The position numbers and the translations under genes were made by a program. From Paenibacillus pabuli (GTDB lineage Bacteria; Bacillota; Bacilli; Paenibacillales; Paenibacillaceae), in NCBI RefSeq assembly GCF_023101145.1, contig NZ_CP073714.1, positions 2,604,001 through 2,668,000 of the forward strand: 64,000 nucleotides of DNA, written 5' to 3'. The notes below the pieces were generated by a model. It made no database searches and was not told where the DNA came from. It saw only the letters and a program-made list of their open reading frames with translations. Numbering within the stretch: the stretch's first letter is position 1; each line of letters begins with the position of its first letter. Of this stretch, positions 26,986-35,891 are shown in pieces.

Positions 26986-27093
26986 TCTATGATTTTCGAA
27001 AAGCCCCGCTGGGATTTTGAAGTGCACCCCTTAGAATAGACATTGGAAAAACCCCTGGGTTTAGCCGATGAAATTCTAGGGGGGGCATTTTTT

Positions 27094-27420
27094 ATGACGA
27101 TTAAAGGACAAAAGTTTAAAACGTATTCAGAGAAGTTAAAAAAAGAGGCTATTCGTTTGCATACGGTTGAGGGGTGGACTTACCGAAAGATAAATGAACA
27201 TTTGGGAATTCATGACCCGGGACGAATGAAGCGCTGGATGCGAAAACACCGGGAACAAGGCGAGTTTGGACTGTTGGATCAACGAGGTCGCCGAAAAGAA
27301 TACATGGATCAAGACCGCTATGTGCAAAACCTGAAACGGGAGAATGAGTTGCTAAAAAAGTGCTTGGTAACCTGGAAGGAGGAAGCAAACAAGAAAGATT
27401 TCAGATCATGGAGAAAGTAG
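27094..27420 (+). CDS. IS3-family transposase OrfA
   Basis: 108 residues: a helix-turn-helix (EAIRLHTVEGWTYRKINEHLGIHDPGRMKRWMRKHREQG) followed by a leucine-zipper-like helix (VQNLKRENELLKKCL). OrfA binds the IS ends and is fused to OrfB by -1 frameshifting. I chose ATG 27094, preceded by a G-rich run, rather than an upstream Met whose extension would read through the IS end region. Confidence 0.88.
   Translation: MTIKGQKFKTYSEKLKKEAIRLHTVEGWTYRKINEHLGIHDPGRMKRWMRKHREQGEFGLLDQRGRRKEYMDQDRYVQNLKRENELLKKCLVTWKEEANKKDFRSWRK
27354..27360 (+). other. Programmed -1 frameshift site (A AAA AAG)
   Basis: In the orfA frame the codons CTA AAA AAG contain the canonical slippery heptamer AAAAAAG. Slipping back one base continues directly into the orfB frame, giving an OrfAB fusion spanning 27094-28244. 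Confidence 0.8.
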
Positions 27421-28244
27421 CGGCATACGGTGATATCCAGAAACTATGCCATGTGTTTGGCGTGTCCCGGAGTGGGTTTTATGCCTATGTAAAACGTAAA
27501 CGAATCGATCGCGATGCAAAGGCGAAGAAGCAGGTGCTTCAAACGTATCAACGATATGAAGGCAAATATGGTTATCGACAGCTCCAGTTGTTCCTTTGGC
27601 AAGATCAAGGGATTTGGATGAACCACAAAAAGGTGCTCCGCCTGATGCAAATGCTCGGTATTCAAGCCAGAATTCGTCGTAAACGACGCTCCAGCAGCTC
27701 GTATGCACCTGCGCAGCGTGTAGCAGAGAACCTGTTGAAGCGAGATTTCAGTGCAGAAAAACCGAATCAGAAATGGGTAACGGACATTACCCAGTATCGT
27801 GTGGGAGAGCGCTGGATATATCTTTCAGCCATAAAGGATCTGTTTAATAACGAGATTGTGGCTTACGAAATGGGCGAACGTAACGACAATGATCTCGTGC
27901 TCCGCACATTCAGCAAAGCGTTTGCGAAGCAAAAAAACGTGACCGGACTGGTCGTTCACAGCGACCAGGGGTTCCAGTACACGTCTCATGCTTACCACGA
28001 CATGCTGCCAAAGGTTGGCGCCCGAATCAGCATGTCTCGCCGAGGGAATTGTTATGACAATGCCTCGATGGAGAGTTTCTTCTCGCATCTCAAAACGGAA
28101 GGACTCTATCCTTATCATATCCGAACGCTTACCGAAGCACAAAGCAAAATTGAAAAATATATCCGTTTTTACAACCGAAAACGGCCACAACGGAAACTAA
28201 AGAAACTGACGCCGGTAGAGTACCGACGCCAGTTTGCAGCCTAG
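27360..28244 (+). CDS. IS3-family transposase OrfB (DDE integrase core)
   Basis: 294 residues. HTH_21-like region (VFGVSRSGFYAYVKRK, YGYRQLQLFL) and an rve integrase core with DDE residues in WVTDITQY, VVHSDQGFQY and NASMESFF. The spacing from the second Asp to Glu is 35 residues, as in IS3 and retroviral integrases. The catalytic triad is complete. It is expressed mainly as the OrfAB fusion; the GTG listed as start is simply where the frame opens at the slippery site. Confidence 0.9.
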   Translation: MLGNLEGGSKQERFQIMEKVAAYGDIQKLCHVFGVSRSGFYAYVKRKRIDRDAKAKKQVLQTYQRYEGKYGYRQLQLFLWQDQGIWMNHKKVLRLMQMLGIQARIRRKRRSSSSYAPAQRVAENLLKRDFSAEKPNQKWVTDITQYRVGERWIYLSAIKDLFNNEIVAYEMGERNDNDLVLRTFSKAFAKQKNVTGLVVHSDQGFQYTSHAYHDMLPKVGARISMSRRGNCYDNASMESFFSHLKTEGLYPYHIRTLTEAQSKIEKYIRFYNRKRPQRKLKKLTPVEYRRQFAA

Positions 28245-28451
28245 GGTCTTTTTATAATGTCTACTAAATGGGGTCTTGACCAATTTCCCGGCGGGGCTTT
28301 TCGGTTTGGTTTGGTGTGAACCATTTCTGAAATGGACAAATAAATGTGTATGCCTACGGACACCATCCCGCGCCTTGTCTCCATTCCTCTCATACGATAT
28401 ATAGGATTTGCATAATGAGTGGTTAACAACACAGCAGAGAGGGGCGGCGGG

Positions 28452-29078
28452 ATGGTATATCGATATGTGGCGATAGGAGATTCATTAACGGTAGGTACAG
28501 GAGCGCTGCTGGGCACCGGCTTTGTTCCTTTATATCGGAGAATGGCAGAAATGAATGTGCGCACATTTGTATCGATGGATAATTTGGGAGTGAATGGACT
28601 TACGTCAGGAGAAATGCTGCAGATGATTTCCAACAATCCAAGAGTACGGCAATCGCTGCGTGAAGCGGATATTATTACGTTGTCCATTGGTGGGAACGAT
28701 CTGATTCGTACGTTCAAAGCGAGCGGCGGAGTCCCGAATGCAAGTAAGATGACACAGGTGCTCGGGGATACTCGCAGTAACGTGTCCCAGATCATGAGGC
28801 ACATCCGGCAGTTGAAAGGAAACAGTGTTTATATGATCCGTACGATTGGGTTGTACAACCCGTATCCGCAAGCGGCGGAAGCGGCATATTGGGTGCGACA
28901 ATATAATTCCTTTCTGAATGTTGCAGGATCGGGGAACTATGCCTGTGCCCAGATTTATGACCGCTTTGAAGGGCGAGAACGTGAACTGTTATTTTGGGAC
29001 AGGGTTCATCCAAATGCCAAAGGCTATCGCGTAATTGCGGAACAGCTAAATCGTACGGGATACTATCCATTCGCCTGA
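28452..29078 (+). CDS. SGNH/GDSL hydrolase
   Basis: 208 residues. Block I is VAIGDSLT (nucleophile Ser about 11), block III SIGGNDL (Gly and Asn of the oxyanion hole), and block V DRVHPNAKGY (Asp and His). This is a lipase/acylhydrolase of the TesA/YpmR-like group, apparently cytosolic because no signal peptide is seen. I chose ATG 28452, which follows AGAGGGGCGG; the longer frame start at 28419 has no site. Confidence 0.85.
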   Translation: MVYRYVAIGDSLTVGTGALLGTGFVPLYRRMAEMNVRTFVSMDNLGVNGLTSGEMLQMISNNPRVRQSLREADIITLSIGGNDLIRTFKASGGVPNASKMTQVLGDTRSNVSQIMRHIRQLKGNSVYMIRTIGLYNPYPQAAEAAYWVRQYNSFLNVAGSGNYACAQIYDRFEGRERELLFWDRVHPNAKGYRVIAEQLNRTGYYPFA

Positions 29079-29199
29079 GCAGAAGGCAGTGAAGTTTAGA
29101 ATGGCTATTACCTCTTAGCCGACTAGACCGAAAGAAATACTTCCGTTAAGATGAGGACATATAGAGGTTGTATTATGTGAGATAAAGGAGTTATTTTTA

Positions 29200-30255
29200 G
29201 TGCACATCATCAATTCAGCTTCCCTAAACGATTCAGAACAGGAGCTCTTATCCACCGTTTTATCCTTATATGGATTCACGTCCAACTGGAAAGCCGAGCG
29301 TGGAAGGGGGGGCATGAACAACTCTACCTTTATCGTAGAGATCAACCAGGAGTGTTACGTGCTAAGGCAGTATGAAACGCATAATGATCCAATGAAAATT
29401 GCTTTTGAACACAAGGTGCTGTCTGCATTGTCACGTTCAGAGTTCGAGCTTGATGTGCCTGCGCCCGTTAACCTTCCTGATAATAAGGATGCCACATTTC
29501 TTGCTGTGCAGGATCAGTTAACTGGCCATACCAAAATCGTGACCCTGTTCCATTATCGCGAGGGACATAACCCGGTCTGGAATACAGCTGATCAACTGAT
29601 CGGACTGGGCAGGGCGGCAGGCATGCTATCTTCCGTTATGGCGTGCCTTTCCATATCCCTGACCCCCGTATACCCACCTTACTATCAGATTCAGGAAGCT
29701 TACCCGCTCTGTTCGCCGGATATATTGTTACAACTATGCACCTCACCCCCGGATACGCTGATGGAATGTGCGGCTGACCTGCAGAAGCTGAAGGTTGTAT
29801 TGCCAGACTTATTTGATACGCTGCGAGGCATGGAATTTTTGCCGCATCAACTGGTACATGGGGATTTGAATGCATCCAATGTATTGGCAGATTCTCAGGA
29901 TACCATATGTGCCATTTTGGATTTTGAATTTGCCACATGGGATCTGCGGGTAATGGAGCTTGCTGTACCGATGTCTGATCTCCTGACGATGGACAAGGAG
30001 CAGGCATGGATGTGGGAAGCTTTGGAGGGACTGATTCAGGGATTCAGGGAACAGGTCAGCCTGGAGCCAGAGGAGTTGAACGTGATTCCAGCGCTTATTT
30101 TGCTTCGAAGTCTGGATGTGGTGATGCATTTTATCAGTCGGTTGTTCGAAGGTATAGATGAACCTGGAGTGGCTGTGCAGCAAATCAGGAAGCTGAGAGA
30201 ACGGGTAGACTGGATGAAAGGAAATGAGAAACGCCTGCGTGAGTTGTTAGTCTAG
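29200..30255 (+). CDS. APH/choline kinase-family phosphotransferase
   Basis: 351 residues with GTG start after AAAGGAG. The catalytic loop LVHGDLNASNVL (about 222-233) and the metal-binding DFEFATWD (about 243-250) are the Brenner and DFG-like motifs of aminoglycoside phosphotransferase-fold kinases; MNNSTFIVEINQECYVLRQY near the start is the nucleotide loop and ATP-binding Lys/Arg strand. Members phosphorylate antibiotics, homoserine, choline or spore-coat precursors. Nothing in the sequence identifies the substrate, and antibiotic resistance should not be assumed. Confidence 0.82.
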   Translation: MHIINSASLNDSEQELLSTVLSLYGFTSNWKAERGRGGMNNSTFIVEINQECYVLRQYETHNDPMKIAFEHKVLSALSRSEFELDVPAPVNLPDNKDATFLAVQDQLTGHTKIVTLFHYREGHNPVWNTADQLIGLGRAAGMLSSVMACLSISLTPVYPPYYQIQEAYPLCSPDILLQLCTSPPDTLMECAADLQKLKVVLPDLFDTLRGMEFLPHQLVHGDLNASNVLADSQDTICAILDFEFATWDLRVMELAVPMSDLLTMDKEQAWMWEALEGLIQGFREQVSLEPEELNVIPALILLRSLDVVMHFISRLFEGIDEPGVAVQQIRKLRERVDWMKGNEKRLRELLV

Positions 30256-30350
30256 CCCAACGAGATAAACGTTGTAATGGTCTTGTCCGAATTATCCCCA
30301 TTTTTGGATAAGTGGAATGGATAACGGATGGGATGTATTACCAATATGCA

Positions 30351-30397
30351 AAAAAGTGCACTGGTTCCCGCTTTAAGGCAGAGCCAGTGCACTTTTT
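30351..30397. terminator. Bidirectional terminator between convergent genes
   Basis: Perfect 14-bp inverted repeat (AAAAAGTGCACTGG and its complement) with a 19-nt loop, giving a T run on either strand. Confidence 0.85.
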
Positions 30398-30472
30398 ATG
30401 TGGTGAAGTCGTCTGTTACGAGAGAGTGTAAACGCTCATTATATGCAAATCGTTAAATTAAACGAGGCAGCT

Positions 30473-31150
30473 TTACAGTCCTCGCTTGCGGAACCAGCTG
30501 CGTACAGCCCAGCGACGCTCCTGGCGCTTCTTATATTTTGGCAGGGAGCGATACACGTTCAGTGATTGTTCATAGGCTTGCTTTGCATCAGCAGTACGCC
30601 CAAGGGAGCGGTACACGGAGCCGAGCAAATAAAATGCTTCGCTGGATGAGGAGTGAATCTCCTGAAATTGCTGGACGTATGCCAGAGCTTTGTCTCGATG
30701 AGTGTCCTTGAACGCACCTGCAAGTGTCAGATAAGGACGTCCATATTTCACTCTTGGATTAATTTCGAGTGCCTGCAAAATATGACGTTCGCCTTCTTCC
30801 GTTTGTCCCAGATGAAGTTCAGTTGTGCCCAGTGCCTCCCAGTATTCGGCTGATTGCTCGTAAGGACGCTCCAGTTCCAGCAGCAAGGCATGAGCTTCGC
30901 TATAACGTTTGCGTTCAATCAACAGACGGGCCAGATCCAGCTTGGAAGAGACTTCATTCGGACTCATGGCAAGCTGCTGCCGGAGCCGTGATATGTTACG
31001 CATACGCTTAAGTGGCTTCATGAAGCTTGGCATCACCCCAACATATCGACGATCCAGGAAATACAGAATGATGAGGAAAATAAGAACCGCCAGGAACGGA
31101 TTGCCTACAATCCGCCACAGCAGGCCAAAGATTAGAAATTTAATCAGCAC
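30473..31150 (-). CDS. Membrane-anchored TPR protein
   Basis: 225 residues. Hydrophobic N-terminus (about 2-30, two short helices), then tetratricopeptide repeats: SSKLDLARLLIERKRYSEAHALL, AEYWEALGTTELHLGQTEEGERHILQALEINP, SEAFYLLGSVYRSLGRTADAKQAYEQSL. These repeats mediate protein contacts, so it is probably a scaffold on the cytoplasmic face. It follows the EF-G-like gene by 17 bp and may be co-transcribed. Function unknown. Confidence 0.8.
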   Translation of the reverse strand: MLIKFLIFGLLWRIVGNPFLAVLIFLIILYFLDRRYVGVMPSFMKPLKRMRNISRLRQQLAMSPNEVSSKLDLARLLIERKRYSEAHALLLELERPYEQSAEYWEALGTTELHLGQTEEGERHILQALEINPRVKYGRPYLTLAGAFKDTHRDKALAYVQQFQEIHSSSSEAFYLLGSVYRSLGRTADAKQAYEQSLNVYRSLPKYKKRQERRWAVRSWFRKRGL

Positions 31151-31167
31151 GACAAAGTCAACTCCAA

Positions 31168-33156
31168 TTATGATGTAATCGCATTTCGAACACTTAAAAT
31201 ATATTTGGATTGGTCCAGCGGGTTAACTCCTCTGCGCTTCCGCGTATGTGTCACATCCGCAGGACAATCCTGATACCCGGCAAAAGAAGTCGTCAGTACC
31301 CCGCGTCCGCTCGTCTCTGAACGCAGCTTCACCGGATAATCCATGGAGCTTGCCAGAGGCATACGTCCTTCAACAATGCATCGTCCGCCTCCAATGATCG
31401 GCGCTTCAAAGGTTGCTCGCATATGTACCAGATCACTAAGCGCTTTGCCACCGTACTCCTCCGGGACTGTTAACCTGAAATTCAGGATGGGTTCGAGCAA
31501 AGTCGTACCGGTCCTTGCCAATCCGTCCATGATCCCCATCGGGGTGGCTACCACAAAATCCAGTGGATGCGTATGCCAGACATGGTGCTCTCCTTCGATC
31601 AGCGTGATGCGGAGGTCAGTAACTTCCCATCCGAGCAAACCCTGCGCCAGCGCTTCGGGAATGCGGCGCTCCACTTCATTTTGATAGCGAAGCAGGAGAT
31701 GATCCGTCCGGACCGTGGATGAATAGATCAGACCGCTGCCACGCGGCAAAGGTTCAATGCTGAACCGAAGAATGGCCCAGCAGGGCTTGGGCATCGTATA
31801 CGCGATGAATCCTTCCCCGGAGGAACGAGGAGTTTCCTTATAGATGACGGACGGCGGGTCAAATACGACATCCAGTCCGAAACGACTCATCAGCAGGCTG
31901 GACAGAATCTCAAGCTGAATGGTTCCCATGACTTTAAGATGCAGTTCCCGTTCTTCAGGCAACCATTGCAAATCAAGCAGCGGATCTTCGTCCGTCAGCT
32001 CTTGCAGTGCGGCTACAAGATCAGGGTAACGAGCCGTGTCTTTACCATGGACCTGCACGGTCAACAAGGGAACAGCAAGCTGCGGTACAGGAGGTACACC
32101 TGCGGGGCTGCCAATAATATCACCAACATGAGTTTCGCTTAGTCCATACAGTGCAGCAATCTGTCCGGCATGAACAGCACCTGTATCCACCCATTTCCGA
32201 CCATCCATTCGGCGAATCTGTGTCACTTTCTCTTCCAGTTCCCGAGTGGAGTTATAGATTGTATCCCGATTGTGCACGCTGCCACCATACATGCGAACAT
32301 AGACAGTACGGCCCATCGTTTTATCCCGTTCAATTTTGAATACAACCCCGGATACTGAAGGTTCTTGAGGCTGCGCGGGTGCAGGAAGAAATTCAATAAT
32401 GGCATCCAGCAGTTCTGTTACGCCGATCCCTTTGCCAGAGGCGCCATAACAGATGGGGAATACTTCGCCCTGATGTACTTTTTTGCGAAATGCTTCATCC
32501 AGCAGGTCAGCAGGTAGCGTTTCACCATTAATGTAGGCTTCCATCAGATCTTCATCAAGTTCGGCCAATAATTCAAAAAGGCCTGGGATAGATGAAGGGA
32601 AATCCGTTACGTCCGTTTGGCTCGTACTCCAAAGGGAGTCAATGCCCTCGAACACCTCTTCATTCATCCGATAGGATTGGATCTCGCATACGAATGGAGA
32701 GAGACTGGAGTGGATCTGAGCCATGACCGTCTCAGCAGAGGCGCCAACCCGATCCATTTTGTTGATATAAATCAGGGTAGGAATTCCAAGCGAGCGGAGA
32801 GCATGCCAGATGGTCTCGCTTTGGGATTGAACCCCTTCCACGGCGGACACAATCAGAACGGCTCCGTCCATAACACGCAGGGATCGCTCCACCTCAGAGC
32901 TGAAATCAATATGTCCCGGCGTGTCGATCAAGTCAATAACCGTATCCTTCCAGATCAAAGAGGTCATAGCCGCCTGCACGGAAATGCCTCGTTCCTTTTC
33001 GATATCCAACGAGTCTGTTGCGGTTGTTCCGTCATCTACGCGACCTGGACTACGTACGACACCACTTTGAAATAACATATGTTCTGTCGTTGTTGTTTTA
33101 CCTGCATCGACGTGTGCGAAGATGCCGATATTTCTGCGATTCAATTCGTTTAACAT
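31168..33156 (-). CDS. EF-G-like GTPase of the TetM/TetO family
   Basis: 662 residues. GTPase motifs AHVDAGKTTT, GISVQAA (switch), DTPGHIDF and NKMD are complete, followed by EF-G domains II, III, IV and V. Overall length and the C-terminal FRLTVPEEYGGKAL and EGRMPLASSMDYPVKLRSETSGRG follow ribosomal protection proteins, which remove tetracycline from the ribosome. The domain IV loop that in TetM reads YYSPVS is HHVWHT here, so the Pro and Tyr tied to drug release are absent. A chromosomal translation factor of this family with another job, or a weak resistance gene, are both possible. I chose ATG 33156 (AGAGGAG upstream); the longer frame adds a Cys-rich extension not seen in the family. Confidence 0.8.
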   Translation of the reverse strand: MLNELNRRNIGIFAHVDAGKTTTTEHMLFQSGVVRSPGRVDDGTTATDSLDIEKERGISVQAAMTSLIWKDTVIDLIDTPGHIDFSSEVERSLRVMDGAVLIVSAVEGVQSQSETIWHALRSLGIPTLIYINKMDRVGASAETVMAQIHSSLSPFVCEIQSYRMNEEVFEGIDSLWSTSQTDVTDFPSSIPGLFELLAELDEDLMEAYINGETLPADLLDEAFRKKVHQGEVFPICYGASGKGIGVTELLDAIIEFLPAPAQPQEPSVSGVVFKIERDKTMGRTVYVRMYGGSVHNRDTIYNSTRELEEKVTQIRRMDGRKWVDTGAVHAGQIAALYGLSETHVGDIIGSPAGVPPVPQLAVPLLTVQVHGKDTARYPDLVAALQELTDEDPLLDLQWLPEERELHLKVMGTIQLEILSSLLMSRFGLDVVFDPPSVIYKETPRSSGEGFIAYTMPKPCWAILRFSIEPLPRGSGLIYSSTVRTDHLLLRYQNEVERRIPEALAQGLLGWEVTDLRITLIEGEHHVWHTHPLDFVVATPMGIMDGLARTGTTLLEPILNFRLTVPEEYGGKALSDLVHMRATFEAPIIGGGRCIVEGRMPLASSMDYPVKLRSETSGRGVLTTSFAGYQDCPADVTHTRKRRGVNPLDQSKYILSVRNAITS

Positions 33157-33213
33157 GGGATGTAAGGCTCCTCTGGCAGCAGAAACACATCGTTTCCGAC
33201 ATTGTAATTCAGT

Positions 33214-33222
33214 ATTATAACA
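33214..33222 (-). promoter_or_regulatory. Extended -10 promoter of the EF-G-like gene
   Basis: On the minus strand TGTTATAAT, a TGn-extended perfect -10, lies about 58 bp before the start codon; no good -35 was seen. It overlaps a CATAC/GTATG dyad. Confidence 0.5.
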
Positions 33223-33292
33223 TACCACACGAATAGTATGGAAGAATATGTTACACACAGACAAATCTCTACAAATCAGGATTTCGTGACAA

Positions 33293-34174
33293 TCATGTTT
33301 GATCCTGACTCTTCATGGTTTTACGGTAGGCAGCGGGTGTGGTACCCGTCAGTTTCTTGAATTGCCGATAAAAATGGGGCAGGCTCTCAAAGCCGCAAGC
33401 ATCGGCAACAACAGCCATCGTCTCATCACTTCGAAGCAGATGCTCTTTCGCCATAATGACCCGGCGGGCCAATGCATAGTCCGTTAGCGTCATGCCAGTA
33501 TATCTTTTGAACGCACGGCTGAAGTGAGCCGGGGATACGGCTGCCTGCCGTGCCAGTTCTGGCAAGGAAAGACCACTGCGCAGCTCTTCATCCATATGAG
33601 TGAGCGTGGAGGAGAGCCAGTCGGGTCCAGGGACGTTTCTGGCAGGACTTGCAGGTCCGATCGCCTCCAATCGCTCCAGATAAATAAGTAAGAGCTGCAA
33701 CCGCAGCAGAGCGGCGTGGGCACTCAGGTGATGTTCTAACTGGAACTCTGTATGAATGTCGTCAATTAACGCAGCCACCTGGGCTTGCTCCTTGGCCTCC
33801 AGATGCCTCTTGTACACCCTGCGTTTGCGGCAGCGTTCAAATAGGGAGAGCATGGCTGACGCATTACCTCCCGCTGTGGAGGCCAGTAATCCCGGACTGA
33901 AGAACAAGGCCGACGACGTCACCGGATTCCCGGCATCCGGCAATGCGTGGTGTACCGTGCTGCCAGGAATGATAAACAAATCACCCTCCTGCATGTCTTC
34001 AAGACCGTTATCAATGAAAATGGTGCCCTGACCACGATATACATAAATAATTTCATGCCAGTCATGAAGATGATCCGGCAGCTCGTTCTGTGGAGACTTG
34101 GTATCTGCATACACCAGACGAAAGGGAATCCCCGATTTCGCCTGAATGGTTGTACGAACGGGCGAACGTTCCAT
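33293..34174 (-). CDS. AraC family regulator, divergent to uxaBA
   Basis: 293 residues. N-terminal cupin (LPDHLHDWHEIIYVYRGQGTIFIDNGLEDMQEGDLFIIPGSTVHH) and C-terminal double helix-turn-helix (SLPELARQAAVSPAHFSRAFKRYTG and ETMAVVADACGFESLPHFYRQFKKLTGTTPAAYR). The cupin suggests sugar or uronate binding. I chose ATG 34174, after AAAGGAGATCAA. It is transcribed away from uxaBA, 202 bp from it, and is the obvious candidate to regulate those genes. Confidence 0.88.
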   Translation of the reverse strand: MERSPVRTTIQAKSGIPFRLVYADTKSPQNELPDHLHDWHEIIYVYRGQGTIFIDNGLEDMQEGDLFIIPGSTVHHALPDAGNPVTSSALFFSPGLLASTAGGNASAMLSLFERCRKRRVYKRHLEAKEQAQVAALIDDIHTEFQLEHHLSAHAALLRLQLLLIYLERLEAIGPASPARNVPGPDWLSSTLTHMDEELRSGLSLPELARQAAVSPAHFSRAFKRYTGMTLTDYALARRVIMAKEHLLRSDETMAVVADACGFESLPHFYRQFKKLTGTTPAAYRKTMKSQDQT

Positions 34175-34287
34175 TTGATCTCCTTTCAAAACAGTGCTTA
34201 CAAAAAAGTGGTTACATCTAATCATGAAAGAGTACATTTACCGCAATATAAGCAATTAAATTTCCTTTTATTGATGATACAATGAAT

Positions 34288-34301
34288 TTAAAGCGTTTTC
34301 A
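34288..34301. promoter_or_regulatory. cre-like site upstream of uxaB
   Basis: TTAAAGCGTTTTCA matches the CcpA consensus TGWNANCGNTNWCA at all fixed positions except the second base. It lies just downstream of a possible -10 (TACAAT 34278-34283), where CcpA would repress in glucose. Confidence 0.55.
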
Positions 34302-34376
34302 ATTAGAGTGTAAGCGGCTGTATGCCATGCAGCGGGACAACTAATGGTGACAAATAAAACGATGAGGTGAGTGTTC

Positions 34377-35891
34377 ATGTCGGCGAGCACGAAAAGACCA
34401 AGGCTTAAGCTGAATCTGCTCGGAAGTGACAACCAGCGCAAGTGCAAAGAAGTGATGGAACGTCCCGTAAAGGTACTGCAGATTGGGGAAGGTAACTTTT
34501 TGCGTGGGTTTGCAGATTGGATGCTTCATGAAAGTGCCAGACAAGGCAAATTCCATGGCAGTGTTGCTGTGACCCAGCCTCGGCTTGGGGGAAAGGCAAA
34601 GTTGGAACAAATTCGTGATCAGGACGGATTGTATACGATGATTACTCGAGGTTTGTCACAGGGGAAAGTGGTGGAACGTACGGAGATGATCTCGATTTTT
34701 TCACAGTGTATTAATCCGTACGAAGAATGGCAGGATTTTCTGAAGCTGGCGGAATTGCCCTCCCTGGAGTTTGTCATCTCCAATACAACCGAGTCGGGAC
34801 TGAAATATACGTATGCAGAGTACTCGCAGGGTGAACCGATACAATCGTTTCCGGGTAAACTGACGGTTTTTCTGCATCAGCGTTATCTGCGGTTTGATGG
34901 GGACCCGTCCAGAGGATTGATTCACCTACCGTGTGAGCTGCTTGAGGGCAACGGGGATGTACTGAGAAGTTGTGTGCTGCAGCATAGTGAAGATTTTGGT
35001 TATTCAGAGGGGTTCCGTTCATGGATTGAGAACCATAACCTGTTTCTGAACAATCTAGTTGACCGAATTGTCACGGGTGCACCGGCCAAGGAAGAAGCCG
35101 ATTCACTGACCAATCGCTGGGGATACGAGGATCAACTGGTCAATACCGCAGAGCCGTATCATTTCTGGGCCATTCAGGCAGATGAAGCACTGGACAAGAA
35201 ACTCCCCCTGAAACAGGCGGGACTCAACGTACATTGGGTGAAGGATTTAAAGCCTTTTCAGCTGCGCAAGGTTCGTATTTTGAATGGTGCCCATACTCTC
35301 ATGTCATCACTCGGTATACTGCAAGGCAAGGATCATGTAAGAGAGACGATGGAAGACCCCCAGTTTGGCTCATGGATCAGAGAAGCTGTACATCAGGAGA
35401 TTGTGCCTGCACTGGATATGCCGGATCATAATCTGGATCAGTACGCAGCCGAAGTGTTTGAACGTTTCCTCAATCCGTATATTAATCACAAGCTGCAGGA
35501 TATTGCATTAAATACAGTAGGGAAATTCAAGGTTCGTGTGCTGCCCACACTGTTGGCCTATGAGCAAAATCAGGGAAGCTGGCCTGTTCGGCTCGTAAAG
35601 GGATTTGCCGGATTGCTGTATCTTTATCGCCCAGTGAACACGCCAGACGGTTACATGGGACAGCGATTGAATGGTGAGTCCGTCCTGCTTCGGGATGATG
35701 TGGATGTATTGGCTGCACTTGCCAAGCATTGGGATCGTTATGATTCTTTGAAGAGGGATAAACAGCAATTAGACCAGAGTGTAGCTGCTGTCTTGTCTGA
35801 TGTATCGATCTGGGGTGAGAATCTGGATGATCGAGAGGGGCTTCGCGAAGCACTTGTTCATGAAATTGGTCTACTGAAAGGTGAGAGCTGA
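34377..35891 (+). CDS. uxaB: Tagaturonate reductase (altronate oxidoreductase)
   Basis: 504 residues, mannitol-dehydrogenase/altronate oxidoreductase family. It reduces tagaturonate to altronate with NADH in galacturonate breakdown. The N-terminal QIGEGNFLRGFADWM is the nucleotide-binding start typical of UxaB, FVISNTTESGL follows, and VRILNGAHT near residue 300 includes the catalytic Lys/Asn/His region. I use ATG 34377 behind AGGTGA; GTG 34371 would add two residues. The stop overlaps the uxaA start. Confidence 0.92.
   Translation: MSASTKRPRLKLNLLGSDNQRKCKEVMERPVKVLQIGEGNFLRGFADWMLHESARQGKFHGSVAVTQPRLGGKAKLEQIRDQDGLYTMITRGLSQGKVVERTEMISIFSQCINPYEEWQDFLKLAELPSLEFVISNTTESGLKYTYAEYSQGEPIQSFPGKLTVFLHQRYLRFDGDPSRGLIHLPCELLEGNGDVLRSCVLQHSEDFGYSEGFRSWIENHNLFLNNLVDRIVTGAPAKEEADSLTNRWGYEDQLVNTAEPYHFWAIQADEALDKKLPLKQAGLNVHWVKDLKPFQLRKVRILNGAHTLMSSLGILQGKDHVRETMEDPQFGSWIREAVHQEIVPALDMPDHNLDQYAAEVFERFLNPYINHKLQDIALNTVGKFKVRVLPTLLAYEQNQGSWPVRLVKGFAGLLYLYRPVNTPDGYMGQRLNGESVLLRDDVDVLAALAKHWDRYDSLKRDKQQLDQSVAAVLSDVSIWGENLDDREGLREALVHEIGLLKGES

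Larger units (their letters stand above)
27018..28282 (+). mobile_element. IS3-family (IS150-group-like) insertion sequence, 1265 bp
   Basis: Imperfect terminal inverted repeats of about 27 bp start TG (left, TGAAGTGCACCCCTTAG) and end CA (right), sharing ACCCC and TAGACATT. The element is flanked by the direct repeat ATTT (27014-27017 and 28283-28286). It contains two overlapping frames, orfA and orfB, with a slippery A6G, the standard IS3 arrangement. Both frames are intact, so the element could still be active. The boundaries are my reading of the repeats. Confidence 0.85.
26997..28303 (+). terminator. Terminator of the MMPL operon, split by an IS element
   Basis: The left arm (26997-27013, CGAAAAGCCCCGCTGGG) and right arm (28287-28303) are complementary over 17 bp with one G-U type mismatch, but are 1.27 kb apart. 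Removing the IS and one ATTT copy restores a 17-bp stem with an ATTT tetraloop, 11 bp after the transporter stop. Confidence 0.85.

Noticed and set aside
29200..30255. Aminoglycoside resistance gene
   Set aside because: The fold is APH-like, but nothing shows an antibiotic substrate; many such kinases act on metabolites.
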